NCBI RefSeq assembly: GCF_900113255.1
Contig: NZ_FOOR01000005.1
Coordinates: forward strand, 62,001 to 126,000
Reading direction: 5' to 3'
DNA from: Novosphingobium sp. CF614
GTDB taxonomy: Bacteria > Pseudomonadota > Alphaproteobacteria > Sphingomonadales > Sphingomonadaceae
DNA length: 64,000 bases
Shown here: positions 44,724-54,595 of the stretch, piece by piece
Position numbering within the stretch: the stretch's first letter is position 1
How the letters are laid out: each line of letters opens with the position of its first letter
Program-made: the position numbers and the translations under genes
Notes under the pieces: model-generated
What the model saw: only the letters and a program-made list of their open reading frames with translations
Told to the model about the DNA's origin: nothing
Database searches by the model: none

Positions 44724-47204
44724 ATGACCACGCTCAAGATGGCATTGTGCTTCACGTCGGCCCTTGCGGGTATCGCGTCCACGCCGGCGCTGGCGCAGGA
44801 CAAGGAAGCCGATCCGACCGAAATCATCGTCACCGTGCGCCGTGTCGAGGAACGGCTGCAGGACGTGCCGGCATCGATCGTCGTGTTCAACCAGCAGCGG
44901 CTCAACGACAAGAACATCCAGTCGATTTCCGACCTTTCGACTTTCGCGCCGTCGCTCACGGTGAATGCCCGCTTCGGCGCGAAGGCCGCGACCTTCTCGA
45001 TGCGCGGCTTCTCGCAGGCGTCGCGCACCGCTTCCTCGGTCGGCGTCTACTTCGCGGACGTGGTCGCGCCGCGCGGCGGCAACGGCACCAACCCGGCGGG
45101 CGACGGCGCCGGGCCCGGCTCCTTCTTCGACCTGGAGAACGTGCAGGTGCTCAACGGCCCGCAAGGCACGCTGTTCGGCCGCAACACCACCGGCGGCGCC
45201 GTCATCCTCGTGCCCAAGCGCCCGACCGACCGGTTCGAGGGCTATGTCGAAGGCACTTACGGCAATTACGACAACAAGCGCCTGCAAGGCGTGGTCAACA
45301 TCCCGATCAGCGGGACCATCCGGTTTCGCGCCGGCGTCGATTATCAGGACCGCGACGGTTTCATCACCAACATCTCCGGCATCGGGCCCGACAAATACGG
45401 CCAGCAGGCCTATGTCGCCGCCCGGGCGAGCCTGCTTATCGACCTGACGCCGGACGTGGAGAACTACACCGTCGCGAGCTATGCCCATACCCACGACAAC
45501 GGGACCGTGTCGAAAGTGACCAACTGCGCCACCAGCGCGACTCTCCCGAACGGAACCTTTCCGTTCGGGCAACTCGCCTGCCAGCAGATCGAACGCGGGG
45601 CGGGCGCGGGCTTCTACACCGTCGAAGGTTCGCTCCCCGATCCGCACAGCCGGCTTACCCAGTGGCAGGTGATCAACCACACCACATGGACGGTGAACGA
45701 TAACCTGACGCTCAAGAACATCGTCAGCTACTCGCAAATCCGGCTGAACAACGTCACCGACGTGCTTGGCGCCAACTACGTCATCCCCGCCACGATGACG
45801 GTCAGCCCCACGCTGACCATCAACACCGGGGCGCTGGCCGGGCGGGCGCTCGGCTTCGCGGAGGCGACCCGCGCGCCGGGTTTCAACAGCGCCGATCAGC
45901 AGAACTTCGTCGAGGAATTCCGGCTGCAGGGCAAGTCCGGCGACGGGCGGCTCAACTGGCAGGGCGGCGTCTATTTCGAACACAGCACGCCGCGACGGCC
46001 GACGGGCACGCAGGCCCCGAACCTGATCGATTGCAGCGATTCGGACCACTTCGTGTGCAGCGACACGATCGGGCTGCTATTCGGCAACATACCGCCGGCG
46101 TTTCGCCCGCGTTCGATCGGCTTCCTCGGCAACCAGAAGGGCGAAGTCTCGTTCCTCAACCGGGCGGTCTACGGGCAGGCGACTTATGCCGTGCTCGACA
46201 ACCTGAAGCTGACCGGCGGCTTGCGCTACACCTGGGACAAGACCCGCGGCAAAGGCGAACTGCGCGCCTATCGCTTCATCTCGCCCACCGGCGTCCCCCT
46301 GACGGTGCCGGTGGTGAGCTGCACCCTGGGGGCATTCGCCGACGCCAATTGCCGCACCGACGCGACGCAGCGATCGAAGGCGCCGACCTGGCTGCTGGGG
46401 ATCGACTTCAATCCCGTGGACAAGGTCCTGCTCTACGGCAAATATTCGCGCGGCTATCGTCAGGGCATCGTCAGCTACAACGTGCCGCCGCCATACCAGA
46501 CCGTCGGCCCCGAGAAGGTCGACACGTTCGAGATCGGCGCGAAGACCAGCTTCTCGGGGGTGGTCTCGGGCACGTTCAACATCGCTGGTTTCTACAACAG
46601 TCTCAGCGATCAGCAGATCAACGTCAGCCTTTCCAGCTCGACCAACGCGACGACGGCGACCAGCGCGATTCTGAACGCCGGCAAGTCGGAGATTTCCGGC
46701 ATCGAGATCGACGGCTCGCTGCGTCCGTTCAAGGGCTTCACCATCGACGGCAATCTCGAATACCTGCACACCGTCGTGAAATCGCTGGATGTCGAGAACG
46801 TCCCGGGCGGCATCTACGACGTGTTCGTGCCCACCGCGACAGTCGGCAGCCGGCTGCCGCTGGTGCCCAAGTGGAAATGGAACCTCACCGGCACTTACCA
46901 GCTGCCCGTGCCCGACGACGCCGGCCGGGTTTCGGTGTCGGCGACTTATTCGAAGGCGTCGAGCTTCATTTACTCGACCGGGCCGTTCGGCGTGGTCGAG
47001 GGAATCGGGCTGCTGAGCGCGAACCTCAACTGGAACGAAGTGGGCGGCACGCCGATCGACCTCAGCGTGTTCGGCACGAACCTGACGGGAGAGAAGTACT
47101 ATACCGCGGTGAACGACCTGCTGGGCAGCGGCGGCTTCGTATCGAAGTACTTCGGCGAGCCGCGCATGTACGGCGTCCGGATCAGGTATCGCTTCGGCGA
47201 TTGA
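44724..47204 (+). CDS. TonB-dependent receptor
   Basis: This encodes about 826 residues: signal peptide (MTTLKMALCFTSALAGIAST), plug domain with EIIVTVRRVEERLQDVPASI and the VLNGPQGTLFGRNTTGGAV segment, and a 22-strand beta-barrel ending in the aromatic terminus MYGVRIRYRFGD. It imports a substrate across the outer membrane using TonB-ExbBD energy. It is the first gene of the accessory cluster, so it may take up the compound the cluster degrades. The start at 44724 has AGGGGG seven bases upstream; ATG 44718 is possible. Confidence 0.92.
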   Translation: MTTLKMALCFTSALAGIASTPALAQDKEADPTEIIVTVRRVEERLQDVPASIVVFNQQRLNDKNIQSISDLSTFAPSLTVNARFGAKAATFSMRGFSQASRTASSVGVYFADVVAPRGGNGTNPAGDGAGPGSFFDLENVQVLNGPQGTLFGRNTTGGAVILVPKRPTDRFEGYVEGTYGNYDNKRLQGVVNIPISGTIRFRAGVDYQDRDGFITNISGIGPDKYGQQAYVAARASLLIDLTPDVENYTVASYAHTHDNGTVSKVTNCATSATLPNGTFPFGQLACQQIERGAGAGFYTVEGSLPDPHSRLTQWQVINHTTWTVNDNLTLKNIVSYSQIRLNNVTDVLGANYVIPATMTVSPTLTINTGALAGRALGFAEATRAPGFNSADQQNFVEEFRLQGKSGDGRLNWQGGVYFEHSTPRRPTGTQAPNLIDCSDSDHFVCSDTIGLLFGNIPPAFRPRSIGFLGNQKGEVSFLNRAVYGQATYAVLDNLKLTGGLRYTWDKTRGKGELRAYRFISPTGVPLTVPVVSCTLGAFADANCRTDATQRSKAPTWLLGIDFNPVDKVLLYGKYSRGYRQGIVSYNVPPPYQTVGPEKVDTFEIGAKTSFSGVVSGTFNIAGFYNSLSDQQINVSLSSSTNATTATSAILNAGKSEISGIEIDGSLRPFKGFTIDGNLEYLHTVVKSLDVENVPGGIYDVFVPTATVGSRLPLVPKWKWNLTGTYQLPVPDDAGRVSVSATYSKASSFIYSTGPFGVVEGIGLLSANLNWNEVGGTPIDLSVFGTNLTGEKYYTAVNDLLGSGGFVSKYFGEPRMYGVRIRYRFGD

Positions 47205-47308
47205 TGCCGGGGCTCATTGAACGCAACGCCTGTTCCTTTTCCGTCGTCGTCGGCCTGGCCGGCTCGCGGCGACGACGGGAATAGATGATCGCCCTGGGAA
47301 GCCTGGTA

Positions 47309-48733
47309 TCAGTAGGCTTTGCCGCGCCGCTCCAGAATCGCCCGCGTCGTGGTATGGGTGTTCCTCGGCGCGGGGTCGGGCATCCGCTGGATGCGCCGAA
47401 CGTTGCGGCCGTGGCCCTTCGCGTCCTTCACCAGTTCGCCGTCGCGCATCACGAACCGGCCGCGCACCAGCGTGTGGATCGGCGCGCCCGTGGTTTCGTA
47501 GCCCTGGAACGGGGTCGAGGAGCCTTTGGACTTGAGCAAGGCGGAATCGACGGTGACCGCCTTGTCCATGTCCACCACCACGATGTCGGCGTCCGAACCG
47601 GGCAGCAGGGCCCCTTTGCGCGGATAGAGGCCAAAGGCCTTGGCCGGCGCCAGCGAGGTCATCCGCACGTATTGCGTCAGCGACATGCGCCCGTTGGCGA
47701 CTTGCGTCAGCATCAGCGGCATCTGCGTTTGCACCCCGGTGAAGCCGCAATCGGCCTTCCAGATGTCGTCGGTGTGCTTTTCCGCATGGCTGTGGGGCGC
47801 ATGGTCGGTGGCGATCATGTCGATCGTGCCGTCGGCGACGCCCTGCCAGAGCTGGTCCTGGTGGACCTTCTCGCGCACCGGTGGATTGACGCGGATGAGC
47901 GATTTCTTTTCGGTATAGGCGTGCTCGTCCAGCAGCAGGTAGTGCGGGCAGGTCTCAGCGGTGATGTCTACGCCGCGCGCCTTCGCCTCGCGCAGGGGGC
48001 GCAGTTCGTCGCCCGAGGAGACGTGCAGGACGTGGATGCGCGCACCGGTCCATTCGGCCAGGATCGCGGCGCGCGCCACCGCTTCCACCGCGACGACCGG
48101 CGGCCGGGCGTCCAGGTGGGCGAGGGGATCGCAGCAGTCGTTCTCGCGCAGCTTCTTCGACCGGCGGGCCATGATCGAGGCGTTCTCGGCATGGAGGGCG
48201 ATGCGGTAGCCGTGCCTGGCGACGATCTCGAACCCTTCCAGGATCGCGCCGCTCGGAGGCGAGGGCAGGTTGCCGAAGGTATTGCCCATGAAGCACTTAA
48301 ATCCGGCGACGCCGCCTTCGATCAGGGCTTCGAGCTGGTCGAGGTTGTCCTCCCCCAGCAGGCCGTAGATGCCGAAATCGACATAGGCGCTGCGGGCCGA
48401 TTCCAGCTTGATGCCGAGCGCTTCGACCGTGCCGGTGGGCGGGTTGGTGTTGGGCATCTCGAACACGGTGGTGACGCCGCCCATCGCCGCGCTGGCGGTG
48501 CCGGTTTCCCAGGTTTCCTTGTGGGTATAGCCCGGATCGCGGAAGTGGACGTGGGCGTCGATGGCGCCGGGCAGGATGTACTTGCCGGCGGCGTCGAGCA
48601 CTTCCGCGCCCTCCGGCATGGCCTCCGCCGCGCCGATCGCGAGAATGACCCCGTCCTTGATGGCGATCGACGCCTGGAACATGGTGCTGTCGGTGACGAG
48701 GGTGGCGCCGTTGATGACGATGTCGGCTTTCAT
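47309..48733 (-). CDS. Dihydroorotase/hydantoinase-fold amidohydrolase
   Basis: This encodes 474 residues of the cyclic amidohydrolase family (allantoinase/dihydroorotase/D-hydantoinase). The metal site is DAHVHFRDPGYTHKETWETG (His61, His63), the carboxylated Lys146 lies in GFKCFMG, further His in ALHAENASI and VLHVSSG, and the Asp in IATDHAPHS. HVHFRDPG is typical of dihydroorotase and allantoinase rather than D-hydantoinase. It probably opens a cyclic ureide or imide ring. The next gene downstream is an SDR, 25 bases away, in the same direction. Confidence 0.88.
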   Translation of the reverse strand: MKADIVINGATLVTDSTMFQASIAIKDGVILAIGAAEAMPEGAEVLDAAGKYILPGAIDAHVHFRDPGYTHKETWETGTASAAMGGVTTVFEMPNTNPPTGTVEALGIKLESARSAYVDFGIYGLLGEDNLDQLEALIEGGVAGFKCFMGNTFGNLPSPPSGAILEGFEIVARHGYRIALHAENASIMARRSKKLRENDCCDPLAHLDARPPVVAVEAVARAAILAEWTGARIHVLHVSSGDELRPLREAKARGVDITAETCPHYLLLDEHAYTEKKSLIRVNPPVREKVHQDQLWQGVADGTIDMIATDHAPHSHAEKHTDDIWKADCGFTGVQTQMPLMLTQVANGRMSLTQYVRMTSLAPAKAFGLYPRKGALLPGSDADIVVVDMDKAVTVDSALLKSKGSSTPFQGYETTGAPIHTLVRGRFVMRDGELVKDAKGHGRNVRRIQRMPDPAPRNTHTTTRAILERRGKAY

Positions 48734-48758
48734 GGTCGGTCCCGTGGAGATGCGGTTG

Positions 48759-49547
48759 TCAGAGCGCGGCCCAGCCACCGTCGACCGGCAGGTCGATCCC
48801 GGTTATCTGGCGCGAAACGTCGGAAGCCAGGAACAGGCAGGCGTTGGCCACGTCCGCGGCGGTGCTGATGCGGCGCAGCGCGTATTCGGCGGCGTGCTCG
48901 GCGATCACCTGTTCTTCGGTCAGCCCGCGGGCTTCCGCCATGCCGGGCATCACTTTGGTGCGGAAGCGGGGCCCGTCCACCATGCCGGGGGCAACGATGT
49001 TGACGTTGACGTTATGCGGCCCGGCTTCGATCGCGGCCGACTTGGTGATGCCGCGCAGGCCCCACTTGGAAGCGGAGTAGGCCATGCGGCCGGCGCGTCC
49101 GCGCATGCCGAAAGTGCCGCCGACATTGACGATCTTGCCATAGCGGCGTGCGATCATGCCGGGGAGGACGGCCTTCATCATCAGGAAGCAGCCGCCCATG
49201 TTGAGCTTCACGATCTCGTTGAAGCCTTCGGGCGTCGTTTCCCACGCGGTGTCGCCCACCGGGCCGGTGCCGCCGGCAACGTTCACAAGCACGTCCACGC
49301 GCCCCAGCTCCGCCTCGGCCACGGCGACGGCATCTTCGCAGTCCTGCGGGACGGTCACATCGCAGTGCAGCACCAGTGCGGACGTGATCTTGTCTATATC
49401 CGACTTGAGGGTGCTCAACGCATCCAAATCCCGGCCTAGAAGGACGAGTTTTGCGCCTTCCCGGGCGAAGGATATCGATATTTCCGGACCCATCCCTTTG
49501 CCGGCACCTGTAACGACGACGACTTTATCAGTAAAATTCAGATCCAT
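48759..49547 (-). CDS. Short-chain dehydrogenase/reductase 1
   Basis: This encodes 262 residues of the classical SDR family with nucleotide motif TGAGKGMG (residues 13-20), Asn116, Tyr157 and Lys161 in YSASK. The residue 13 before Tyr, normally Ser, is Gly144 (VNVGGTFGMRG). SDR2 and SDR3 share the same feature. The two genes (SDR then amidohydrolase) run as an operon from the divergent LysR control region. It probably oxidises or reduces a hydroxyl or keto group in the pathway. Confidence 0.92.
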   Translation of the reverse strand: MDLNFTDKVVVVTGAGKGMGPEISISFAREGAKLVLLGRDLDALSTLKSDIDKITSALVLHCDVTVPQDCEDAVAVAEAELGRVDVLVNVAGGTGPVGDTAWETTPEGFNEIVKLNMGGCFLMMKAVLPGMIARRYGKIVNVGGTFGMRGRAGRMAYSASKWGLRGITKSAAIEAGPHNVNVNIVAPGMVDGPRFRTKVMPGMAEARGLTEEQVIAEHAAEYALRRISTAADVANACLFLASDVSRQITGIDLPVDGGWAAL

Positions 49548-49566
49548 TCATGTCACCGGATTATTT

Positions 49567-49581
49567 AAATTCGAAAAATTT
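49567..49581. promoter_or_regulatory. AAATT-N5-AATTT inverted repeat between the SDR operon and lysR
   Basis: AAATT (49567-49571) and AATTT (49577-49581) are arms around CGAAA, a T-N11-A-type site of the kind LysR proteins bind. The surrounding 100 bases are unusually AT-rich for this genome. It lies 20 bases upstream of the SDR start and about 175 before lysR. Confidence 0.4.
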
Positions 49582-49753
49582 GGAAAAATATTCATTAATT
49601 TTGTTGACGATCGGCGAATTACGTGCCCTTTAGGGAAAGCGATTCTAGCCAAGCCGCGATCCCCCGTACTGTTCGTTGCATAAGGGATGTGCCGTTGTCC
49701 AAGTGGTGCTAAACCACGGGCAGGGTGTAGCCGAAAATCGAACGGAGTCGCGG

Positions 49754-50743
49754 ATGGCGCTACGCAACCAGAGAATCTGGCAGTACATAGACGAGGTTGC
49801 GCGGATGGGCTCGGTCCGCCAGGCGGCCGAACGCCTGAACGTTACGCCGTCCGCCCTGCTGCGGCGGATTCAGGACGTCGAGCACGATCTCAACGCCCTG
49901 ATTTTTGAGCGGCACACGTCGGGCGTGCGGTTGACGGCCGCCGGCGAAGTGCTGATCGGATGGATCCGCATGCAGAGTTCCGAGCTGCGGCGCGTCTATT
50001 CGCAGATCGAGGAGCTCGAAGGGCTCCAGCGCGGCGAAGTGCGGATCGCCTGCAGCCAGGCGGTGGCGCGCAGCTTCGTGCTGCGGCACGTCTCCAGCTT
50101 TCGCGAGAAGCATCCCAACGTCAAGTTCAAGGTGACGGTCACCGATCACAGCACCGCCGTGCGGGCGCTGATCGACTACGAGATGGACCTCGTCCTGATC
50201 TTCCGTCCCCTGCGATCGTCCGAACTCCACTCGATCATGTCGATCGGGCAGGGGCTGGTGGCGGTGATGGCGGCGGATCACCCGCTGGCGAAGCACGACG
50301 TGCTGCGGCTGCGGCAATGCGCGCAGTACGACGTCGCCATGCCCGACATGGCGTTCGGCGGCCGCGAGATCGTGGAAAGCCGGCTGCTGTCGAGTTCGGC
50401 CAAGCTCAACGTCGCGGTCGAGGCGAACAGCTTCGATTTCCTGGCCGAACTGGTGGCCGGGGGAGAGCTCATTACCTTTCAGATCGATATCGGCGCGGAC
50501 ACCTGGCGGCAGGATCCGCGCTTCGCCGTGCGGCGGATCAGCGACATCGATCGGACTTACGGCCCGCTGGTCCTGGGTCAGCTCAAGGGGCGTCCTCTGC
50601 CGCTGGTCGCCGCCAAGTTCGCCGAGCAGATGGCGCGCGATCTGAACGATTGCCGCTCGCTGCCGACGCTGCCCGACGGTGTCGAGTGGTCGGACGACGA
50701 GGAGATGGAGGACGAAACGGGGCTGGATACCCGATCATCCTGA
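49754..50743 (+). CDS. LysR-family transcriptional regulator
   Basis: This encodes 329 residues with an N-terminal HTH (SVRQAAERLNVTPSALLRRI) and a substrate-binding domain of the LysR type (RGEVRIACSQAVARSFVL onward). It ends in an acidic tail (VEWSDDEEMEDETGLD). CGGAG lies six bases before the ATG. It is divergent from the SDR1-amidohydrolase operon and convergent with hyuB, and is the likely regulator of this cluster; its coinducer is unknown. Confidence 0.9.
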   Translation: MALRNQRIWQYIDEVARMGSVRQAAERLNVTPSALLRRIQDVEHDLNALIFERHTSGVRLTAAGEVLIGWIRMQSSELRRVYSQIEELEGLQRGEVRIACSQAVARSFVLRHVSSFREKHPNVKFKVTVTDHSTAVRALIDYEMDLVLIFRPLRSSELHSIMSIGQGLVAVMAADHPLAKHDVLRLRQCAQYDVAMPDMAFGGREIVESRLLSSSAKLNVAVEANSFDFLAELVAGGELITFQIDIGADTWRQDPRFAVRRISDIDRTYGPLVLGQLKGRPLPLVAAKFAEQMARDLNDCRSLPTLPDGVEWSDDEEMEDETGLDTRSS

Positions 50744-50762
50744 AGGACGCCGGGGCCAGCGC

Positions 50763-50788
50763 CCTTCGATCGGCTCAGGACGAGCGGG
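50763..50788. repeat. Copy of the CCTTCGAC-GGCTCAGG repeat at the hyuB 3' end
   Basis: The segment CCTTCGATCGGCTCAGGACG matches the core of the element at 31523-31539. It overlaps the hyuB stop codon (50775-50777) and supplies the last codons (Ser-Ser), so the gene's 3' end lies inside the repeat. Confidence 0.55.
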
Positions 50789-52490
50789 CCTCGATCCGGA
50801 TTTCCGGCTCCTCACCATCGATATCCAGGTGGCCGACATCCAGGCGATAGTCCCGCCGCGCCGCCTCGGGCGAGATCATTCCTTCGTCGATGTCCTGGCG
50901 AATTTTCGCCGGATCGCGGGCGGCCGGATCGCCGAGGCCGGCGCCGCCGGGAATTTCCAGGACGAGGCGTTCCCCGGCGGGGATCGTCTGGAGGCCCTTG
51001 GCGCGCATCGGCTTGCCGCCCGAGGTGCGCACCAAGCCTGCCGCACCGTCCCGGCCGCCGTCGCGGCCCTTCGCCGGGCGCTCGACGCGCTCGAACATGG
51101 CAAGGACCTCGAAACTGCTGCCGTCGCGCATGGCGACCTCCACGGTCTGGCCAAGGCCGCCGCGCCGTTCGCCGGGGCCGCCGCTGTCGGTGCGCAGCTG
51201 CTTGCGCCAGATCACGATCGGCGCAGCGCTTTCCGTCACTTCCACCGGCATCGCGCGCACGCCGCTGGGAAAGGCCGTGCCGGACAAGCCGTCCTGTCCC
51301 GGCCTGGCGCCCGATCCGCCCGAATTGAAAAAGATCGCGTCGAACGGATCGCCCTCGCGGCCGTTGCCCTGGGCCGGCAGCCGGCCGCGCAGCTGGACCG
51401 ACCAGAGGCAGGACGATCCCTCGGCGGGCACCCGGTCCGGGATCGCCTGGGAAAGGCAGCCGAACACCACGTCGGGCAGCATCTGCCCGATCACGTGACG
51501 CGCGGCGACCGGCCAGGGGCGCTGGACGTTGAGGATCGAACCTTCGGGCGCGGTAACCCGGAACGGTTCCAGCGCGCCGAAGTTGTTCGGCACGTCGGGC
51601 GAGATCACGCAGCGCAGGCCGAACACGGTATAGGCGCGGCAATAATTGAGCACGACGTTGATCCCGCGTGGCAGGCAGGGGTCGGTCCCTTCGTAGTCCA
51701 TGGTCAGGCTGTCGCCATCGATGGTGAGCGTTCCCACGAGCGTCACCGGCTTGTCGTAGCCGTCGATGACCAGCGTGCTGGTCCACTTGCCGTCGGGCAG
51801 CTTGGCGATCTCCGCCCTGGTTGCGCTGAGCGAGCGCGCGATGATGTAGTCCGCGACTTCGGTCAGGTCCGCCATGACGAATTCGGCGAGCATCGAACTC
51901 AGGCGGCGGGCGGCGGCCTCGTTGCTGGTGATGTAGGAGAGCACGTCCCCTTTCACCTGCACGGGCGTGCGCACGTTCTGGCACAGGATGTCGAGGAGAT
52001 CCTGATTGACGCGCCCGGCATCGGCGAGCTTCATCAGCGGGATCTGCAGGCCTTCCTCGTAGATCGAGCGCCCGTCCGGCCCCTGGCCGAGCCCGCCGAT
52101 ATCGACCTGATGGCAGCACACGCCGAACAGGCCGACCACGCGCCCCTGGTGGAAGGCGGGCGAGACCACGGTGACGTCATGCAGATGGCCCGCCGTGAGC
52201 CAGGGATCGTTGGTGATGAAGTGGTCGCCCGGCTTCATGGTCTCGACCGGAAACCTGGCGAGAAAGTGGCGAACGCCCTCGGCCATCGAATTCACGTGGC
52301 CGGGCGTGCCGGTGACGGCCTCGGCGACGAGCCGCCCTTGCAGGTCGAAGAGCGCCGCGGAAAGGTCTCCCGCATCGCGCACGGTGGTGGAGAAGGCCGT
52401 GCGCATCAGCGTCTGCGCCTGCTCCTCGACGATCGAGATCATGCGCGTCCAGATCACCTGCATGCGCAGTTCGCCAAGCGCCGTGCTCAT
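50775..52490 (-). CDS. hyuB: Hydantoinase B / oxoprolinase family subunit
   Basis: This encodes 571 residues of the HyuB (N-methylhydantoinase B, 5-oxoprolinase C-terminal) family. It has MQVIWTRMISIVEEQAQTLM, RDAGDLSAALFDLQGRLVAE and HVNSMAEGVRHFLARFP, and PGDHFITNDPW with metal-binding His in AGHLHDV. The start overlaps the hyuA stop (ATGA at 52487-52490). With HyuA it forms an ATP-dependent cyclic amide hydrolase, or alternatively a carboxylase of the acetophenone/acetone type, which share these subunits. Confidence 0.9.
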   Translation of the reverse strand: MSTALGELRMQVIWTRMISIVEEQAQTLMRTAFSTTVRDAGDLSAALFDLQGRLVAEAVTGTPGHVNSMAEGVRHFLARFPVETMKPGDHFITNDPWLTAGHLHDVTVVSPAFHQGRVVGLFGVCCHQVDIGGLGQGPDGRSIYEEGLQIPLMKLADAGRVNQDLLDILCQNVRTPVQVKGDVLSYITSNEAAARRLSSMLAEFVMADLTEVADYIIARSLSATRAEIAKLPDGKWTSTLVIDGYDKPVTLVGTLTIDGDSLTMDYEGTDPCLPRGINVVLNYCRAYTVFGLRCVISPDVPNNFGALEPFRVTAPEGSILNVQRPWPVAARHVIGQMLPDVVFGCLSQAIPDRVPAEGSSCLWSVQLRGRLPAQGNGREGDPFDAIFFNSGGSGARPGQDGLSGTAFPSGVRAMPVEVTESAAPIVIWRKQLRTDSGGPGERRGGLGQTVEVAMRDGSSFEVLAMFERVERPAKGRDGGRDGAAGLVRTSGGKPMRAKGLQTIPAGERLVLEIPGGAGLGDPAARDPAKIRQDIDEGMISPEAARRDYRLDVGHLDIDGEEPEIRIEARSS

Positions 52491-54595
52491 CGGCGATCTC
52501 CCTGTTCGCGGCGGGTCAGCACCAGGTAGCCGCGTTGATCCATGTACCCGTCGAAACGGGGCGAAACCACCGTGGTCGTTTCGCGCTCGGCGACGAGGGC
52601 CGGGCCGCTGAAGCGCGCGCCCGGCTGCATTTCCTCGCGGGCGTAGAGGGCGAAATCGCACGCCTCGCCACTGGCCGGATCGATCACCCGGCGGCTGCCG
52701 ACGGGCACCGCCTCACGCGCCGGCGGAGCCGACCGCGCGGCATCCGCGTGAAAACCGGCGGCGCTGACGGTGACGCGCCAGGTCAGCATCTCGATCGGCA
52801 GGTCGAGCACCATGCCGCCGTACTGGCCGCGGTACGCCTGCTCGAAGCCGGCCCGCAGCGCGGCGGCATCGTCCCCGTTCAAAGTGCCGGCCGGGATCTC
52901 GAAAGGGATCTCGTATCCCTGGCCCTGGTAGCGGGCGAGGCAGACGCGCCGTTCGATCCGCGGCGCATCGGGTGCGCCCGCCTTGACCAGCTCGCGGGCC
53001 TCCCGGGCCATCTCGTCGAGCAGGGCGTTGAGGCGGACGAAATCGGCCTGGTCCAGGCGCATCGCCATGCTGCGCGCGACTTCGTAGGACACCGGCGCGC
53101 GCAGGAAGCCGACGGCCGACCCGACGCCGGCGCCCGAAGGCACGATTACCCGGCCGATCCCCAGCTTTTCCGCGAAACTGACGGCATGGAGCGGCGCGGC
53201 GCCGCCGAAGGCGATCAGCGTGCGCTCGTCCAGCGTCATGCCCTGTTCGACGGCGTGGACGCGCGCGGCGCTCGCCATGGTTTCGTCCACGATCTCGCTG
53301 ACGCCCACCGCGAGGGTTTCCGCGTCGCCGCCCCACAGGCCGAGCCCGGCAAGCGCGGCCCGGGAGTTGTCCGGCTTCAGCGCGACCTTGCCGCCGGCGA
53401 AGCGCGAGGGGTCGATCCGGCCGAGCGCGATGTCGGCGTCGGTCACGGTCGGGCGCTCGCCGCCGCGTCCGTAGGCGGCGGGCCCCGGTTCCGAACCGGC
53501 GCTGTGCGGGCCCACGGCCAGGCGCCCGGCGCTGTCCACCGCCGCGATCGAGCCGCCGCCGGCACCGATTTCCACCATCTCGACGACGGGGATGCGCAAG
53601 GGCAGGCCGCTGCCCTTGCGGAAGCGATGCACGCGGCCGACCTCGAACACCTGCGAGGTCTGCGGGACGCCGTCGTTGATGAGGCAGATCTTGGCCGTCG
53701 TGCCGCCTACGTCAAGGGCGAGGACACGGTCTTCGCCGCATTCGGAGGCCACCGAAGCGGCGAAGATGGCGCCGCCGGCGGGGCCGCTCTCGACCAGCCT
53801 GACCGGGAAGCGCGCGGCGGTTTCCACCGTGGTCAGCCCGCCGGAGGAAAGCATGAGGTAGAGCGGGCAGGCAAAGCCCATCTCCTTCAGCCGTATCTCC
53901 AGGCGGCGCAGGTAGGCATCGACCAGCGGCTGCACGTAAGCATTCGCGGTTGTGGTGGAGAAACGCTCGTACTCGCGCATTTCCGGCGAGACCTCGCAGG
54001 AGAGCGATATCGAAACGCCCGGTATCTCCTCGCGCAGGATCTCGGCGACGCGCATCTCGTGCGCGGGATTGACGTAGCTATGCAGGAAGGCGACCGCGAC
54101 GCTTTCCACGCCTTCCTCGCGTAACCGTGCCGCGGCCTCGCGCACGTGCTGCTCGTCCAGGTCCAGCAGCACGTTGCCGAGGGCGTCCATGCGCTCGGGT
54201 ATGCCGAGCCGCAGGCGGCGGGGCACCAGCGGCTCGGGCTTTTCCATGCCGATGTCGTACTGGTCGAACCGGCTCTCGGTCCCCAGCGCGAGGGCGTCGC
54301 GGAAGCCCTCGGTGGTGAGCATCGCCAGCTTGACGCCGCGTCGCTCGATCAGCGCGTTGGTGGCAAGCGTGGTCCCGTGGACGACCAGCGAGACTTGCGC
54401 GGGCGCGATCCCGGTCTCGCCGAGCAGCAGGCGAACGCCGTCCAGAAGCGCGCGCTCCGGCGCCTCGTAAGTGGTCAGCAGCTTGGTGGAATGACGCCGG
54501 CCTTCGGCTTCGAGGACGACGTCCGTGAAAGTGCCGCCGATGTCGGCTCCGATCTTTGCGGCGCTGGAAGGGGAACGTTCAGGTGTACACTTCAT
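52487..54595 (-). CDS. hyuA: Hydantoinase A / oxoprolinase family subunit
   Basis: This 702-residue protein has the ATP-binding N-terminus GADIGGTFTDVVLE, the VVHGTTLATNALIERRG motif, RVLALDVGGTTAKICLI and the C-terminal HyuA end. It pairs with HyuB as in N-methylhydantoinase, 5-oxoprolinase, caprolactamase and acetophenone carboxylase; these cannot be told apart from sequence alone. The ATG at 54595 is used. Its start overlaps the 2OG-oxygenase stop by 17 bases, and all three genes form one operon. Confidence 0.9.
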   Translation of the reverse strand: MKCTPERSPSSAAKIGADIGGTFTDVVLEAEGRRHSTKLLTTYEAPERALLDGVRLLLGETGIAPAQVSLVVHGTTLATNALIERRGVKLAMLTTEGFRDALALGTESRFDQYDIGMEKPEPLVPRRLRLGIPERMDALGNVLLDLDEQHVREAAARLREEGVESVAVAFLHSYVNPAHEMRVAEILREEIPGVSISLSCEVSPEMREYERFSTTTANAYVQPLVDAYLRRLEIRLKEMGFACPLYLMLSSGGLTTVETAARFPVRLVESGPAGGAIFAASVASECGEDRVLALDVGGTTAKICLINDGVPQTSQVFEVGRVHRFRKGSGLPLRIPVVEMVEIGAGGGSIAAVDSAGRLAVGPHSAGSEPGPAAYGRGGERPTVTDADIALGRIDPSRFAGGKVALKPDNSRAALAGLGLWGGDAETLAVGVSEIVDETMASAARVHAVEQGMTLDERTLIAFGGAAPLHAVSFAEKLGIGRVIVPSGAGVGSAVGFLRAPVSYEVARSMAMRLDQADFVRLNALLDEMAREARELVKAGAPDAPRIERRVCLARYQGQGYEIPFEIPAGTLNGDDAAALRAGFEQAYRGQYGGMVLDLPIEMLTWRVTVSAAGFHADAARSAPPAREAVPVGSRRVIDPASGEACDFALYAREEMQPGARFSGPALVAERETTTVVSPRFDGYMDQRGYLVLTRREQGDRR

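Noticed and set aside
48022..48230. Inverted GC-rich stretches within the amidohydrolase as regulatory hairpins
   Set aside because: They are explained by coding sequence at high GC and are not in an untranslated region.
50679..52529. 616-residue plus-strand open frame
   Set aside because: It is antisense to hyuB and carries no motif; the LysR gene supplies the real plus-strand coding in that area.
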